NCBI GenBank assembly: GCA_034509425.1
Contig: JAVTVJ010001845.1
Coordinates: 124,001 to 188,000, forward strand
Direction: 5' to 3'
Length of the DNA stretch: 64,000 bases
Origin: Eopsaltria australis
Lineage: Eukaryota; Chordata; Aves; Passeriformes; Petroicidae
Under the pieces are notes generated by a model that was not told the DNA's origin, did no database searches, and saw only the letters and a program-made list of their open reading frames with translations. A program made the translations under genes and the position numbers. Positions within the stretch are counted from its first letter, which is position 1; every line of letters starts with the position of its first letter. Below are positions 36,836 to 49,458 of this stretch, in pieces.

Positions 36836-39800
36836 GACCCTGGGGGCTGCAGCCGCCCACCCCAGCCCGGTGAGAGGTGCGAGTTCCCAGCCAGCCCTGG
36901 AGAAGCCCTCCGTGCATCCAGCGCTGCCATCCGCCTCCTCCTGCCCTCCGTGAGACTTAGCCCAGCTCAGCGCAGCCCAGCCCATGCTGCTCTTCCGCCA
37001 AATGCTCGGCAATAGCAGGCCTGCTATATAAATATATACTCTTGTTGCTCTTTGAAGAGGAGGTGGTGTGGAGTTAACGTGGCCGTGGGGTCACCTGAGC
37101 ACTGTCCTGTCCTTCCTGGGCCGTTTCCAGGAGGTGCTAGCCCGCATTCCAGTGTTCTTCCATTATCCAGCTGAGCTGTTTCTGTAATTGCCTGTAGATG
37201 TGAGAATCTGGGAGGTGCACCGAAGCTGCTCCGCTACACAAATGCTGGGAGAATTATTTTTAAATTAAAGAGTCTATTAAACCGTACATTTTTCAGTGGT
37301 AAGGTCTTGTCTGGCATGGCAAAGCAGTCCAAGGTAGCATGTGCAGAATGCACTATAACAGGATAGATGCAAAATCTTTGTTTCACCTATTTAGCTATAA
37401 ACTGCAATTTTAAATAGTTCTAGGACTGTTGTGTTTATAATAAACCAGAGCTACCTCACCAGTCCGGAGACCACAGTACTCAGGGAGAGCTTCTGTATGC
37501 AAATTGTGTGTTGTGATGTGACATTTTCCCAACTGTGCACTTCCTAATTTCCTTGTAATTTGCTGAGTGTGGAGAGCTCAGGTGGACCAAAGTGTTTTGT
37601 TTGGTTGGTTTTTTTTTCTGAAATATTCCTGAGCTAAAGCATTTCTCTTTGTTCTTAAAATTCCTATTAGCAGCCAAGTCTTTCAAATATCAGAATTTGT
37701 ATGTAAAGATGACTTTCTCCACTTGTGATCAATGAAATGTTCCACCTAAGTGTGCAGTTTTCAACATTAGGTGTGTATATATAAGCAAAGTTTTACTTCA
37801 TTAAGTTATTCTGGAGAGTTATTAATTGCATTATGTGCTTTGAACAGATTATGGTGTCTTCATAGATTGGTATTTTCACTGCATACATCATTTTTAAAAT
37901 CAGCTGCATAGTTTGGGTGATACCCTTATACCTACAGGCTGTGATGCCATAGCCCTTATTTAATCATCAGAATTAATTATTTATATCATTCTTTACTGTT
38001 TCTTTTAAATGTTGGGGTTTTTTTTAATTTGGTGAGTAAAACACCGTGTTGTCACCCACCCCTGAATTTTGGGGGAAGATTTTTGCATTGTGGAGTGCTC
38101 TCTCTAAGCCATTTTTGCTAAAAGTAAATGCATGGGGTAATGAAAAAACGTCATGTAATGTAGCTTCTGTCGAAGCTACAGCTCCTGATTTCTAATTTTA
38201 GCTTTGTTACTGTCTCTCTGGATTATCTTAGGGAAGATGCATTGGGTTTGAGACATGGCTTATATAAAATGTGGTTGATAGGGCCCTGATTTTGCATGGA
38301 AGTTGGCAAAGGAGTTGCCATGGCTGAAAAAATAAGGCTGAGCAGAGTCAAATTCTGTTCTTGCAGCACCTGGTATCAGCTTGGTCATCTCCAGTCCCGT
38401 TGCCAGGGCACTGCAGTAGATTGTAGTGTGTGCCTCTTTATTAAGGGAAGTGCATCTGCTGCGGCTCTAAAATTACTGGACAAGAAGTCCCAAAGTGGGG
38501 GGTTCTCTCCCCTCTCTGTTCCTCCTTTTGTCTGAAAAAATGTCTCCTGTTTCCATCTCATCTCTGCCATGCAAGAGCATTCATAGCCCTGTTCCTTGTG
38601 TCACTGCTAAGATGTTTATATACTTAAATAAATTAAAAGGTCATTAAAGCATTTCATTTTCTTCTATATATATTAATATGCATTTAGAATATATGTATTT
38701 TTCATATATCATCGAATGATGATGATGATGAATGACCAAAATCATTGATACAAATACCAAATTTTTATCAAACATCAAAACAAAAATTTTTTCAGAGTGA
38801 ATTACAATTGTTGTAGAAACTTTGTTGATTGGGAATTTTAGAACTAAACTAAATAAAGATCGTGGAGAATAATATTTTATCAGCCAGACTGAATGATCTC
38901 TGAAAGGTCTTTTTCATCTCTTCATCCTGCTCTTTTGTCCCAGGAAACACAGCTCCAGCCCAAACTCCTTGATCAGTAGAGGAGTTCATGCAGCACTTCA
39001 CTCTCCAAAGGAGAAAAGGTGACATTACAGAATTAACACCATGAACATTTCATTCTATGAATGTTCCTCAGTGTGCTTCATCTCCTGACAAAGTCATTCT
39101 TCACAGTAATTCTAATGCTACCTCTTACACTTTGTTCTTTGATTACTTTTAATTTCTGACACTGAGTGATGTTCCTAGGACAAAAAGAGATAATAATTTG
39201 TTATTGCCAGGACCTGGCAGTACCTGTGTTGCAAAGTTTTATAAAAAAAGAATATTGCCAGGTAGGCCAAATAATGGTGTAGCCAAAGCAAAATGCTTCT
39301 GAGGATGTCTTGTGAGGCTGCTGGACCAGCCTCAACCATTTCACTCATGCTGTAACATGAAGTTTCTTCCTTTTCCATACTAATATGTAAAAATAATTGA
39401 AAATAAGATATTCTGCATTTTTTTGTACTGTGTTTGTTCAGGAGACTTAGCAGTCAAGTCTGTCCCCTGATAGAACTTGGTAAGAGGACAGTTACTCTTT
39501 CAAAATTGTTAACAAACCCTATTTTCCAGTAATCACTGTAATACTGCTCTTCTTTTGTGAAGTACACAAGTAGTGCTATTTTTCCTTTTGCTGGCAGAAA
39601 AGGAGGAATTAAGTGACCTGTTGAAGACTGTGGTAACTGCTGGGCTGGTGAATGGAGATGAATTTTGTCAACTCGTATTCTGTGCCTTCGACTGTTTGAG
39701 CTCCTGGGCCCTGTGATTATGCTGAGAGAAAGTTCAAAAGGAAATAAACTGAGAGGTACACAAACAGCATTCATTTTTCATGAAGGTTTTTATTCCACTT

Positions 39801-40613
39801 CAGTGGCAAACGTTTCCAACCAGCACTGAAGGAAGTACTGTCACAATGCAGGAGTTGTTGCCACCTTCTGTTTTTAACCATTTTCCCTACCTTTTTCAAT
39901 TTACATAAAAGTTGAATTAATCTTTCAGGGTTCAGATTAATTTTTTTTTCATTTGTTTTTTATTCTATTCCAGTTACTGTTACTTATGTTCCTTTCTTGT
40001 TTTCTTTTTTTTTTTTTTTTGGCTCCTATTAGCCCAATGTATATCAAACTCAACTTAAGACTGACTATCTAGGAAATACTGAGACCATTCATATATAAGG
40101 CAACCACAGCTGAAGGTCTCAAAAGTGTTGCTCCTGAGCAGGGAAATTGAACTTAGGAGGTGTTGAGACTAATGAGAAGGATTGTTTGATGCAGAGAGAT
40201 CCTTTTTTTAATTGGCTCACAAGTTCATGGTCAAAACAGCATTAAAATATCTATGGACAGTGGAGCAAAGGTCATTATTACATGAAATTACAGTATGAGA
40301 ATACACCTACAGTAAATACATATAATTCTAATAAATAAGCAAGTTACTGTCTTTCTCTCTTGTTTTATTAAACCAGCAAACCTACAATACCAGTGCCAAG
40401 TTTGCTAAAAAGTCAGAAACAAGTTCAGAGTGCAGTGTGTGAAGTATTTTTGTAGGTCGATCAGAACAAGGATTAATTTTATGCAAATAATATAAACAAA
40501 GCCTATTGCTAAGCTCCAGAGTAAATTACTCTTCTGGTACAGGTCTAAAGAATTCTTCTCCCTAAGTAGTTGAAGAATGAGCGGGAAATTCTTCACAGGT
40601 GAATTTTTTTTAT

Positions 40614-40644
<31 letters not shown>

Positions 40645-41227
40645 GTGAAATAAAGTAATTCAACAACAAAAATGATCCAGAGGCCAAGCAAGAAGTAACA
40701 CAAGTTAAAAAGATGTTCTGTATAGTTTTTTTTAATAGTATTTATGCGTAATATATACAGCACATGTTGCGTCCCATCAGGTTGGACTTAATACATGTTC
40801 TTGATGTCACAGCACTGCGTGCACACAACACCCTGCACTCCAGAGATGTCTGGGATCTGTATGTTTGACCCCAGGGTTTCAGAGGATCACCACGAGATGT
40901 CGTTCCAAGAATTGGATTTGGTTTCATTTGTTTTTTCTTCTCTATTTTCCCCCCTTACCTGCGACACCAAAGCGACAAGCCCTGGAGCTTAAGCTCATAG
41001 TCCAACTGAGGCCCTTCCCAGTGAGGTTGTTATCACTCCCTGTTATTCTAGTAACAGCTAATTTCTCTTATTAAGGACCATGAAATCCTTCTCTGGCTGC
41101 TCAGGTCCCAGGAGAAAATGCCAGTTACATACCTAGCAGTGGAGCAGCACAAATGCAGTGTGCTTTTGGCACACTGGAGACATGCCAGAGCTGTGGAAAT
41201 ACTTCCTGATGGCAGGTGGGTCAAAGC
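36836..41227. other. Intergenic, no recognised gene
   Basis: This stretch lies upstream of ATG10. It starts moderately GC-rich and becomes AT-rich after about 37.2 kb. A TATA-like TATATAAATA is at 37025-37034. Otherwise I see only short T runs, a (GAT)n run near 38.72 kb and small unrelated frames. Confidence 0.6.
40604..40644 (+). repeat. Interrupted poly-T tract
   Basis: About 40 bases of T interrupted by single A and C. A second T run lies at about 40005-40020. These may be tails of lost retroelements on the minus strand or simple slippage products. Confidence 0.9.
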
Positions 41228-42085
41228 TGACGGGGGGGGGGGTATTGTGGGTTTGAGGGGCCTGGGGAGGGGTACAATGGGGTTGGGGGGAGGTTTGGGA
41301 AGGCTTGAGGGGTTATAGGGGAATTATCAGAGGTTTGGGGGAGGTTTGGGGTGTTAGAGAGGGTTTGGGGAGCTGTAGGAGGATTATCATGGGTTTGGGG
41401 AGGTCTTAGGGGTTATGGAGTATTTGGGGGAGCTGTAGGAGGATTATTGTGGGTTTGTGGGGGTCTGAGGGGAGCTGGAAGGGCACAAGGAGATTGGGGG
41501 TGTTCCAGGGGGTTATAAATTTGGGGCACTGTAAAGGGGTCTGGTAGGGGCTATAGAGGGATTATGGGGGTCTTTGGGGAGGTCTGGGGGGGTTATAGGA
41601 TGTAATGGGGTTTATCATGGATTTGTGGTGGTCTGGGGGAGTTATAGGGGCATTATGGGGGCTTAGAGGCTCTGGTAGGTCTGTAGGGGGTTTTCTTGGG
41701 GTTTTGGAAGTGCAGAGGAGTTGGGGAGCTCTGGGGTGTTGTAGATTTGAAGAGGTTCTGGAGATGCCTGGAGGTGCTATAGGGGGCTTTGGGGGCTTGG
41801 CAGGCTCCAGGGGGGCGAGAGGCTTAATGGGGAGGTAAAATGGACTGGGGGGCTCTGGGGGAGTTTAGAGAGTTCTGGGAGTTACCATGGATTTGGGGGG
41901 TCTGGGGGGCTTGAGGGATGTCTGTGGGGCTATAAGGGTTTATCATGAATTTGGAGCAGTTCTGGGAGGTCTCAGGGAGCTGTAGGGCAGTTATGGATTT
42001 GGGGACATTTGGGGGGCTACAGGGCGGGTGATCATGGGCTGAGGTGGTCTTTGGGAGTTATGGAGGGTTATGATGTGACTCTGGG
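41228..42085 (+). repeat. G-rich minisatellite with quadruplex potential
   Basis: An array of about 860 bp with degenerate units combining GGGTTTGGGGAGGTCTGGGG, GGTTATAGGGG and GATTATCATGGG, with an approximate period of 30-45 bp. Nearly every unit has several runs of three or more G, so many overlapping intramolecular G-quadruplexes are possible on this strand. It starts with an uninterrupted run of 11 G at 41232-41242. No gene is present. Confidence 0.9.
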
Positions 42086-44676
42086 CTTCTGTACCATAAA
42101 AAACATCCACTGGGCTATGGGTATGGACCTACAATAATGAAATTAAACTGCTTTGTGCTGTCAGAGAGCATGCCTGTAACACTAGTATGAGTTTATGAAT
42201 AGCAGGTTGGAGCTGTTTCTGTAAGAAATTTACCAGTTAATTGGAAAAAATATTGTTATTAAAAATCTCTTAAGTAGAAGCGCATAGCCTGGTGATGGTC
42301 TCTCTGTGAACAGTTCAAAGGGACTTTTTAAAATGTGAGTTAAATGGGTACAGAAACAAAGTAACCTAAAACAAGAGATAATGCAGTTCTCCTTCAGGCC
42401 TCACCTCTCTGAGGAGTTCTTAACGTTTTACTACTCTGTAGCATTCCTAATACAACAGTTGTGGCGCTGGAAAAAATCCCTCTGTTTTAATGTCCTCACC
42501 AACATAAGATCATGGCCTCTAACTATACATCTTTAATATACCTCTTTCTCCTATTCATTAATAATAAGAGTTTTCTTACACCACAGAAAAGACATGCTGC
42601 CTAAAATGAACAGGTTAGCATGTACTAAAATATCACCTCTATGGCAGACTTCACCAAATACAATAACATAAGTCTACTTATAACACTCATGCTTTTGTTT
42701 ATCATTATTTGGACAAGGCCAAGGACTTTTTTTTCCTTCTTTTGAATTGCAGAGTCCGGGAATTTACCAGAATCTCCAAAAGGCATATCACCAGTTAAAT
42801 TAGAGGTATTATCAATTCCAGTTTTGTTTGGGTTTGGTGGCTTTTCCCCCCATAACAGCAGTACATTTATTCAGATAAAGTTTGAAACCTGCAGCACGCT
42901 GCATAATCACTGCATCTATGGAGCAAGATGATCCTTTGAATGTTGCTGGAATAGTTTCCTGACCCTGAAACTGCTGACAGTTTCCACTGCAGAAATGTGT
43001 GCAAAAAAATGGTTTCTAGGGGTCCAACTCTCCAAATTGTGTCAGCAGAATTTCAACACCAGGTTCTTGCAGTTTCAGTACTCTTGTCCCCCCTAATACT
43101 TACTTCAGAATTTCTTACTTTTAGTCCATGATTCCCAAATGCCCTGACCCACTTGACCCTGGCACAAGGGTTCACTGGGGTATTTACCTACAACACTGTT
43201 ATACCACATGGGAAGACTTCAGGCAGGGCAGGGGGTCGAGGTTATCCAAACCACTTCCAACCCCCAGTCCCAGCCATTGTGCAGCACTTTCACCGGGTAA
43301 ATAATACAGCAGGAGTCAAGGGAAGTCAGGAAGAGAAGAGTCTGAGAGCAATCTGTCACCGAAATTTGAATGATTTCTGTAATAACACTGTGAAACAGCA
43401 CACTTCAGCTTCAGCAGCTCATCAGAGTTAGCTCCCCTAATCTGTGCATGGCATTGACAGCTTCTTAACATAACAATGGGATCCACGGGCCAAACTCACC
43501 GCCGGTGCAGCTCTGCTGCAGTCTGGGAGGCTGTGTCAGAAGTCATTCAGACCGTCAATTACTCTGCATTATACGGGCTAGTGCTGGGGCTGCAACACCT
43601 GAGGAATGGCAAACCCGGGTAAGTCCTGTGTGGGACTCAGGCTAAATCACGCCGAAGTGACAGATTTCTCTTCCGAGGAATTTTCACAGAAACAGCTAAA
43701 TTCGAGAAACAAAGCCAAAATAAGACGTAGATTAAGCTGTGGATCCCTGAAGTACAATGTATACATTTGTACGTGATTTGTAGATGCCAGAGAGGTGGTT
43801 ATTCTGCGTGTAAGAATAGTGGAATGTGCCCCCGAGCACCAATTCAAAGGAGACCCACCCAGCAGCAGCGATCCCGGGCACTGTGTTTTCCCAGCCATGT
43901 TTCTTTTGTCTGCCATCCCCACAGTTTACCCAAATCCAGGTCGCTTTCTGCTTAATCCCCTTTATCCCAGCACTTGATAACTTCTTCTGTCCCCTCACCT
44001 GCTCACAGTCAAACAACGTGGCTTTATGGATAGGCGTGTTTCATTCATGTAAAAAATCATATCCGTGTATGTTCGCAACAACACCTACAAATGTTGTCTG
44101 TGTGGTAAATTATCTTGCCTTTTTTAGGAAAATGTTCACACACTGAGGTGGCTAAAAGCACCTAGGGAGATGACAGCTCGCTGTGGGTTTCCAGAAGCTG
44201 AGGAACAGCTGCTTCATCCTGTTTTACCAGCTGGGGAATTGCTGGGGGCTGATGGTGTAGCTGGTGTCACCCATTTTCAGCTCACACATTCTCCCATCTC
44301 TGCCCCTGCTCTCTTTTTTGCCTTGGGCAGGTCACTGGCTCCTTGCTGCTATTTTCACCTACCTGCAGAATGAGGATGAGGAGGATAATGGAAGAGGTGT
44401 TTTGAAGATCAATTCAATAGTACTTAAGGCCCTTTCAGATGCTCAAGTGAGAGCATGAGTGTATAGAAAATCAAAGTATAATTATTATGAAAATGTATAG
44501 TATTGTTCAGAGTAAAAGGGAAGGGAAGGCAGAATGATGAGATAATCAGACCACTGGAACTGAAGGATTTTGAGACATGATATTAAGTAAGTAAAAATAG
44601 GTATTTTTAATTTATCTTAGGGAGGGTGTTCCTAGCAAGAAATGTTCATTTCCTTAATTTTTTTTTTTCATGTTAA

Positions 44677-44775
44677 CCTTTGAGGTTGGACAAGCCTCTG
44701 AGATCATCAAGTACAACCTTTAACCCAGTACCACATGTTCACCACTAAACTCTGTTCCCAGTTGCCACGTTGTTG
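44677..44775 (-). mobile_element. Short CR1 3' fragment
   Basis: GAGGTTGGACAAGCCTCTGA followed by GATCATCAAGTACAACC and CACCACTAAACTCTGTTCCC is the reverse-complemented end of the same CR1 subfamily as the 7363 copy. Confidence 0.75.
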
Positions 44776-45934
44776 GTGTCTGAAAGACATGTGGCAGAAT
44801 GGTTGGGAATGGGTGGCTGTAAAATGGTGTTTTAAGGGCCCAAGCCTGTAACTATGTTCACCATAGCAAGTCTAGATTTAGGTCCCAACTGTTTTGTTTT
44901 TACTGGTTATATTATCAGATAAAGGCTTACTAGGGATAATATAAGTTTGTTATCATTGTGAATCTTTCCTTAGGAACCATGTCATCGAAAGGCACCTGAA
45001 GATTTACCATGTTTGAATTTATTAGAGATGAAAGGTCCAAACTGACCCACATTGCCCTCAATTCCCTTGGTTGTTCCTGAGAAGCCAATGTTACTTCTGC
45101 AACAAATGTTCCTTTTCAGAGAACATGAAATGGAGTACCTCCAGCTCAACCCACAAAAGGCTAAAGGGGTGGCATTTATAAATCTCACATTGCCACAGAT
45201 CACATCAACTATAATTGTTCTGGACGTGATGTAAAGTCAGACATAAATGAGATGTAGCACTCAGAGTGCGAAACTCGTGTTACCCTATGTTTCATTCCTT
45301 GAACTTTGTCTGCTTGTTTGGATTCCACAGTATCACGAACATTCCAATATCAGCCCTCTTGTTGGGGTTTCTATTTATAGCATTCTCTCTCTTCATTGGA
45401 TGCCCCTCCAGATTAGTTCCAATGAGGCAGTAATTAGGGTCTTAAAGCAGAATTCATATATTTTTAATAATTTAATTTAGATACAAAATATGCTAAATAT
45501 TCTTGCAAAAGAAAATCTTTTTTATAACTCTTTGCTATACTGTGAAAGAGAATGCATTTCTAAACATTCCTCTTTCACATTTTCTCCTGTTTTTCTCTTA
45601 TGTATTTGGGGGCTAACAGCCACCATCTCCACAAATTCCAGATTTCACACATGCACATATTTAGCCATAAGGCAATTCTGAACTTTCGAAATTAAGCATA
45701 CAGCTATTCCCTGTAGGATACAAGATTTCTTTTGCATTCTAAGTAATTTCTGTCTTCATAGCAGAACCACTTAGCTCTGAGTAGACTCAGACTTTGGCAC
45801 TGAATTGGAGAGACGGGTTTGAAGGAGGGACTGTTGGATGGATAAGGACCTGGCTGAATGGCTGCATCCAAAAAGTTACAGGAAACAGCTCAGCATCCAA
45901 GCGGGAACCAGTAACCAGTAGAATCATAAAATAA

Positions 45935-46266
45935 TATCAGTATCTAAAAGGGAGCTGGAGAGGGATTTTGGGCAAGGACTTGGAGTGACAGGACAAGGGG
46001 GAATGGCTTCCTACTGCCAGAGAGCAGGAATGGATGGAATATTGGGAAGGAATTGTTCCCTGGGAGGGTGGGGAGGCCCTGGCACAGGGTGCCCAGAGAA
46101 GCTCTGGCTGCCCCTGGATCCCTGGCAGTGTCCAAGGCCAGGCTGGACACTGGGGCTTGGAGCAGCCTGGGACAGTGGAAGGTGTCCCTGCCCATGGCAG
46201 GAGGTGGCACTGGGTGAGCTTTGAGGTCCCTCCAAACCAAACCAACCTGTGATTCCATGATTCTAC
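45935..46266 (+). mobile_element. Well-preserved CR1 LINE 3' end
   Basis: It reads in the CR1 sense direction: AAAAGGGAGCTGGAGAGGGA, GTGACAGGACAAGGGGGAAT, GGTGGGGAGGCCCTGGCACA, ending GTGATTCCATGATTCTACA, the typical CR1 terminal repeat. It appears closest to consensus of all CR1 copies here, so it is probably the youngest. Frames of 104-118 codons on its antisense strand are repeat shadows. Confidence 0.92.
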
Positions 46267-47280
46267 AACTTTAAAGGAAAAAATCAAAGCCAAGATTTCT
46301 CAGCAACCTTAATCCTGAGCACACTGCCAGTGCAGCCCTTAGTGCAGCTCTCAGTATTACAGCCAATGCTGCTGGAAACACCAGCAGTGACACTACGGAG
46401 AAATATTTCTTCCTTCCCATCTCTTGTTGGGCATTAACTCAGGTACCAGTTTAAAAAATCAGTGTTGTAGTTCTCACTCTGCAACACCCTGCACCGACTG
46501 TGCTCACTCACCGCTGGCTGCCTGTGCTGTGGTGTCCCTGCTCACAAGAGGATCAGTAAGCATAGAAAGGAAAACTGCAAGGGAGAAGGGGTTTGAACAA
46601 CACAGCTGAGTATTTCTTTCCTCTGACTGTTTGAGTAATTTTTTCATTGTGGAAACTTTACTCCAAAATTACCTTTTCAGTGTGTGGGAATCAGACAGAT
46701 AGCAATTTTAAGAATGTCTTGAGGGAGCAAGGTGATTTGAGTGATGAGACTCATAAGCCTTGTAATTACCGTAATTATGAGACCATACCTCTACAGGTAA
46801 GAACTCATAAGTAAAAACATTAGCATGACCATTTAAGAAGCTCAGTAATTCATTCCAGGGCATGTGGTTACAGTGCAATGCTTAACATAAACTTCATGAC
46901 TCTGCTGGCACTTGGCCTTACCTCTGGAGCATATATCCATCCTGCAAGTGTGAGTCCTTTTGTCCCGTGCTATTTGTATGCAGTCTTTTAAAGACAAATC
47001 TACAGCATCAGCAGTTACAGGTGGTCAGACCTTACCCAGAGTTTTAGACATTGTTTGACCAGCAGATTTATAAAGAAGTAGTGGAAACACCGGGGTTTTG
47101 GCTCAGACAGATTTCACTCTGAGAAATCCATGTTCAAAAGGAGCCGCAGAAACAGGACTTTTGCGTCCTACGTTTGCTTTACTCCAATGCTGACCTGCTG
47201 CATAATAGGATGGATGAGCAAGAAAAGCTTGGCAGTGTGAAGAAATGCCTCATTCTTGGTCATTCTGTGCTCTTCTTTTG

Positions 47281-47304
47281 TGTGTTTGTTTGTTTGTTTG
47301 TTTA
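47281..47304 (+). repeat. (TTTG)n microsatellite
   Basis: About five TTTG units in succession in intergenic DNA. Confidence 0.9.
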
Positions 47305-48185
47305 CTCAGCACTTCAGTGCCAGGTTATAGCTTCTGTCAGGATGAACAACGTCACCAACCCTCTCAGTGAGAGAAGGTTGGTAGGAAGAAGAAAATCTCT
47401 CCCTGAGCAGACATGCCGAGGCAGAGAGTGCAAAAAACACAGGGTCATTAGATGGGATATTGTTAATATTCTTCAAAGTTTGTATCCATTAGCTATAGCA
47501 TGAACTGCCAGCCACAAAGTGATGGTATCATATGGAAATTGCAGATGATTCTTTTGATCACAGCGTATACAATATTTCTTGAAGGTGTGTGCAGGACAAG
47601 TTTGTACGAATCAGAGCTTGTTTGGGTTTTTATTTATACTCATTTTCCTGAGTTTTATTTCATTGGGGAATACCTGCATTGTTCACTACTTACATTTTTG
47701 ATGCTAACAAACATATTTTAGCACCCAGTAGTTTTTCAATATCAGTGTCACAATTTTGGACACTTTGGAATCTCCAATTGTTTGGACTTTGAACTGTTCT
47801 AGTCATACAAAGTTACTATTCCATGCTAAAATCACTTCTAGTATCAATCAGTTTCAGTTACAGCTGAAATTCATTATTTATTTAAAACTTTATCGATGAG
47901 CAGTCTGTATAATATTTGCAATCCAATTAAAACATGCTTGAAAAGTTAAAACAAGCTGCAGTTTTCAATCAAATAAAAAAATTCAGTGCATCTGTCCTCC
48001 CAGAATCCACCATGCAGCTCAAAACCAGCCTCGTAACCTTTGCATTATCTCTGTCTTTGTATTTGTGCTGATCTTGCATTAAAAGGTTGCAGTAGCTACT
48101 TTCCAGATAAGGTAAGAATTTGGGTTTTGAGATACACGTTTTTAAGCATTTTCTCTCTTCTAGTGGTTTTTTTTGGGTTTTTTTT

Positions 48186-48202
48186 GGGGGGGGGGGGGGG
48201 GG
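48186..48202 (+). repeat. 17-base G homopolymer
   Basis: A run of 17 G follows T-rich sequence (TTTTTTTTGGGTTTTTTTT) and precedes TGTATG. A similar 13-G run is at 16786-16798. Long G homopolymers are rare and error-prone in sequencing, so the exact lengths are uncertain. Confidence 0.9.
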
Positions 48203-49316
48203 TGTATGTTTGTTTGTTTTAGTTTATGTGTAATAAAATAACTCCACTAAAATGTTGCATTCCTTCTCACCCCCAGATATGTTTTCAAGGACATTAAAAA
48301 AAAATATATCCTGAAATGCACTGTTTTGAGAAAAGGCTGAAAATTCTTTTTGGTTTTATTTTGACTGAACTTTTCTCTGGAATCTTCACTCTGATTTTGG
48401 TTCTCCTGTTAAGGAGAAGTACCCTTTAGAATTTTAGGGGAAATGTTAAGGGATTAAAATTATGTTTATAATTTCTTTGTTGCCATAAAATGGAAAATTT
48501 CTAGGATTTTAGCTGACCTTCCCTCTAGAAAAGGGGTCCTCTATAGAGCACCAATTGTATTAGCAAAACTGTCAGTATTTTATACCTACTGTACATAAAA
48601 TAATGTGTTCAATGCTATTACACTTGCAAAGTCTACTACTCAAAAGTCTCAGAACAAAGAATTTAAGCTTTAATTTGTTCATCTTGCACATCAGCATTCT
48701 GGTGTGGTAATTAGTGATTCATCTGTATTGTGCCTGCCCACCTTTTTGAGGGCACAGATTAGATTAAACTCTTTTAATGAGCAGCCGTGTGTTTTTTAAT
48801 GCTCTTTTACTCAGTCTCTGATACGTTGTTGCTGGTCTTATTTAAACCCTGGCTGGAAAACAGAATTATTAAATTGCTTCTGAGGATGTCAAAGAAAGAT
48901 TCCCACTCAGCCAGAGGAACCTTCACTGTGGGGGTATGGCAAGTCAGGACCCGGGCTCCCTCACAGGAATGGAGGGAGCATTTCCAGGGTCACTTTGGGA
49001 GTTGCTTTGTCCTCCCCAGCCTCTCTGAATTGCTCACTGAGTATCCCCTTGTGATTCCTGTAAACCGAAGGCTTTAGCTGGAGGATCTACCAGCATCAGG
49101 GACTTGCTTTGCTGGTGCTGGCATAAAATTTCAAAAAAAAAAAGGGCTTGTTGCAGGGAACCTGGGTCCCTCAGGAGTCCCTGCCTTATTGCTGTCCTCC
49201 TTCACATGCAAGGAAAAACTACCCATATCATGAGGATTTTTCCTTACAGGAAAATTAGCAGAACTTCTAACTATTCCCTTAAAAAATAACAAAAAAAAAA
49301 TCTTAAAGGAACTGAT

Positions 49317-49458
49317 TTACTCTTTCTTTCCTTCCTTCTTTCTTTCTCTCTTTTTTTCTCTATTTCTCTCTTTCTTTGTCTCTCTCTTTCTCTCATTTCC
49401 TTTTTTTCTCTCTTTCTCTTTCTTTCTCTCCTTCTCCCTTTTTTCCTTCCTTTCTTCT
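49317..49458 (+). repeat. Polypyrimidine (TTTC/CTTT) tract
   Basis: About 140 bp consisting almost only of C and T in TTTC and CTTTCTCTC units. It creates an apparent lysine- and glutamate-rich 108-codon frame on the minus strand, which is low-complexity. The polypurine-polypyrimidine asymmetry could allow triplex DNA. Confidence 0.95.

Larger units (their letters stand above)
42086..49316. other. Intergenic, no recognised gene
   Basis: AT-rich single-copy-looking DNA. The only elements I can support are the CR1 fragments at 44677 and 45935, the TTTG repeat and the G homopolymer. The 92-codon plus-strand frame at 43153-43431 has no recognised family and no flanking splice signals that convince me. 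Confidence 0.6.

Noticed and set aside
36032..37012. 326-codon minus-strand frame
   Set aside because: It is a translation of the purine minisatellite and CpG island; its HSLIPSLL-type repeats come from the tandem array, and overlapping frames in other registers are also open.
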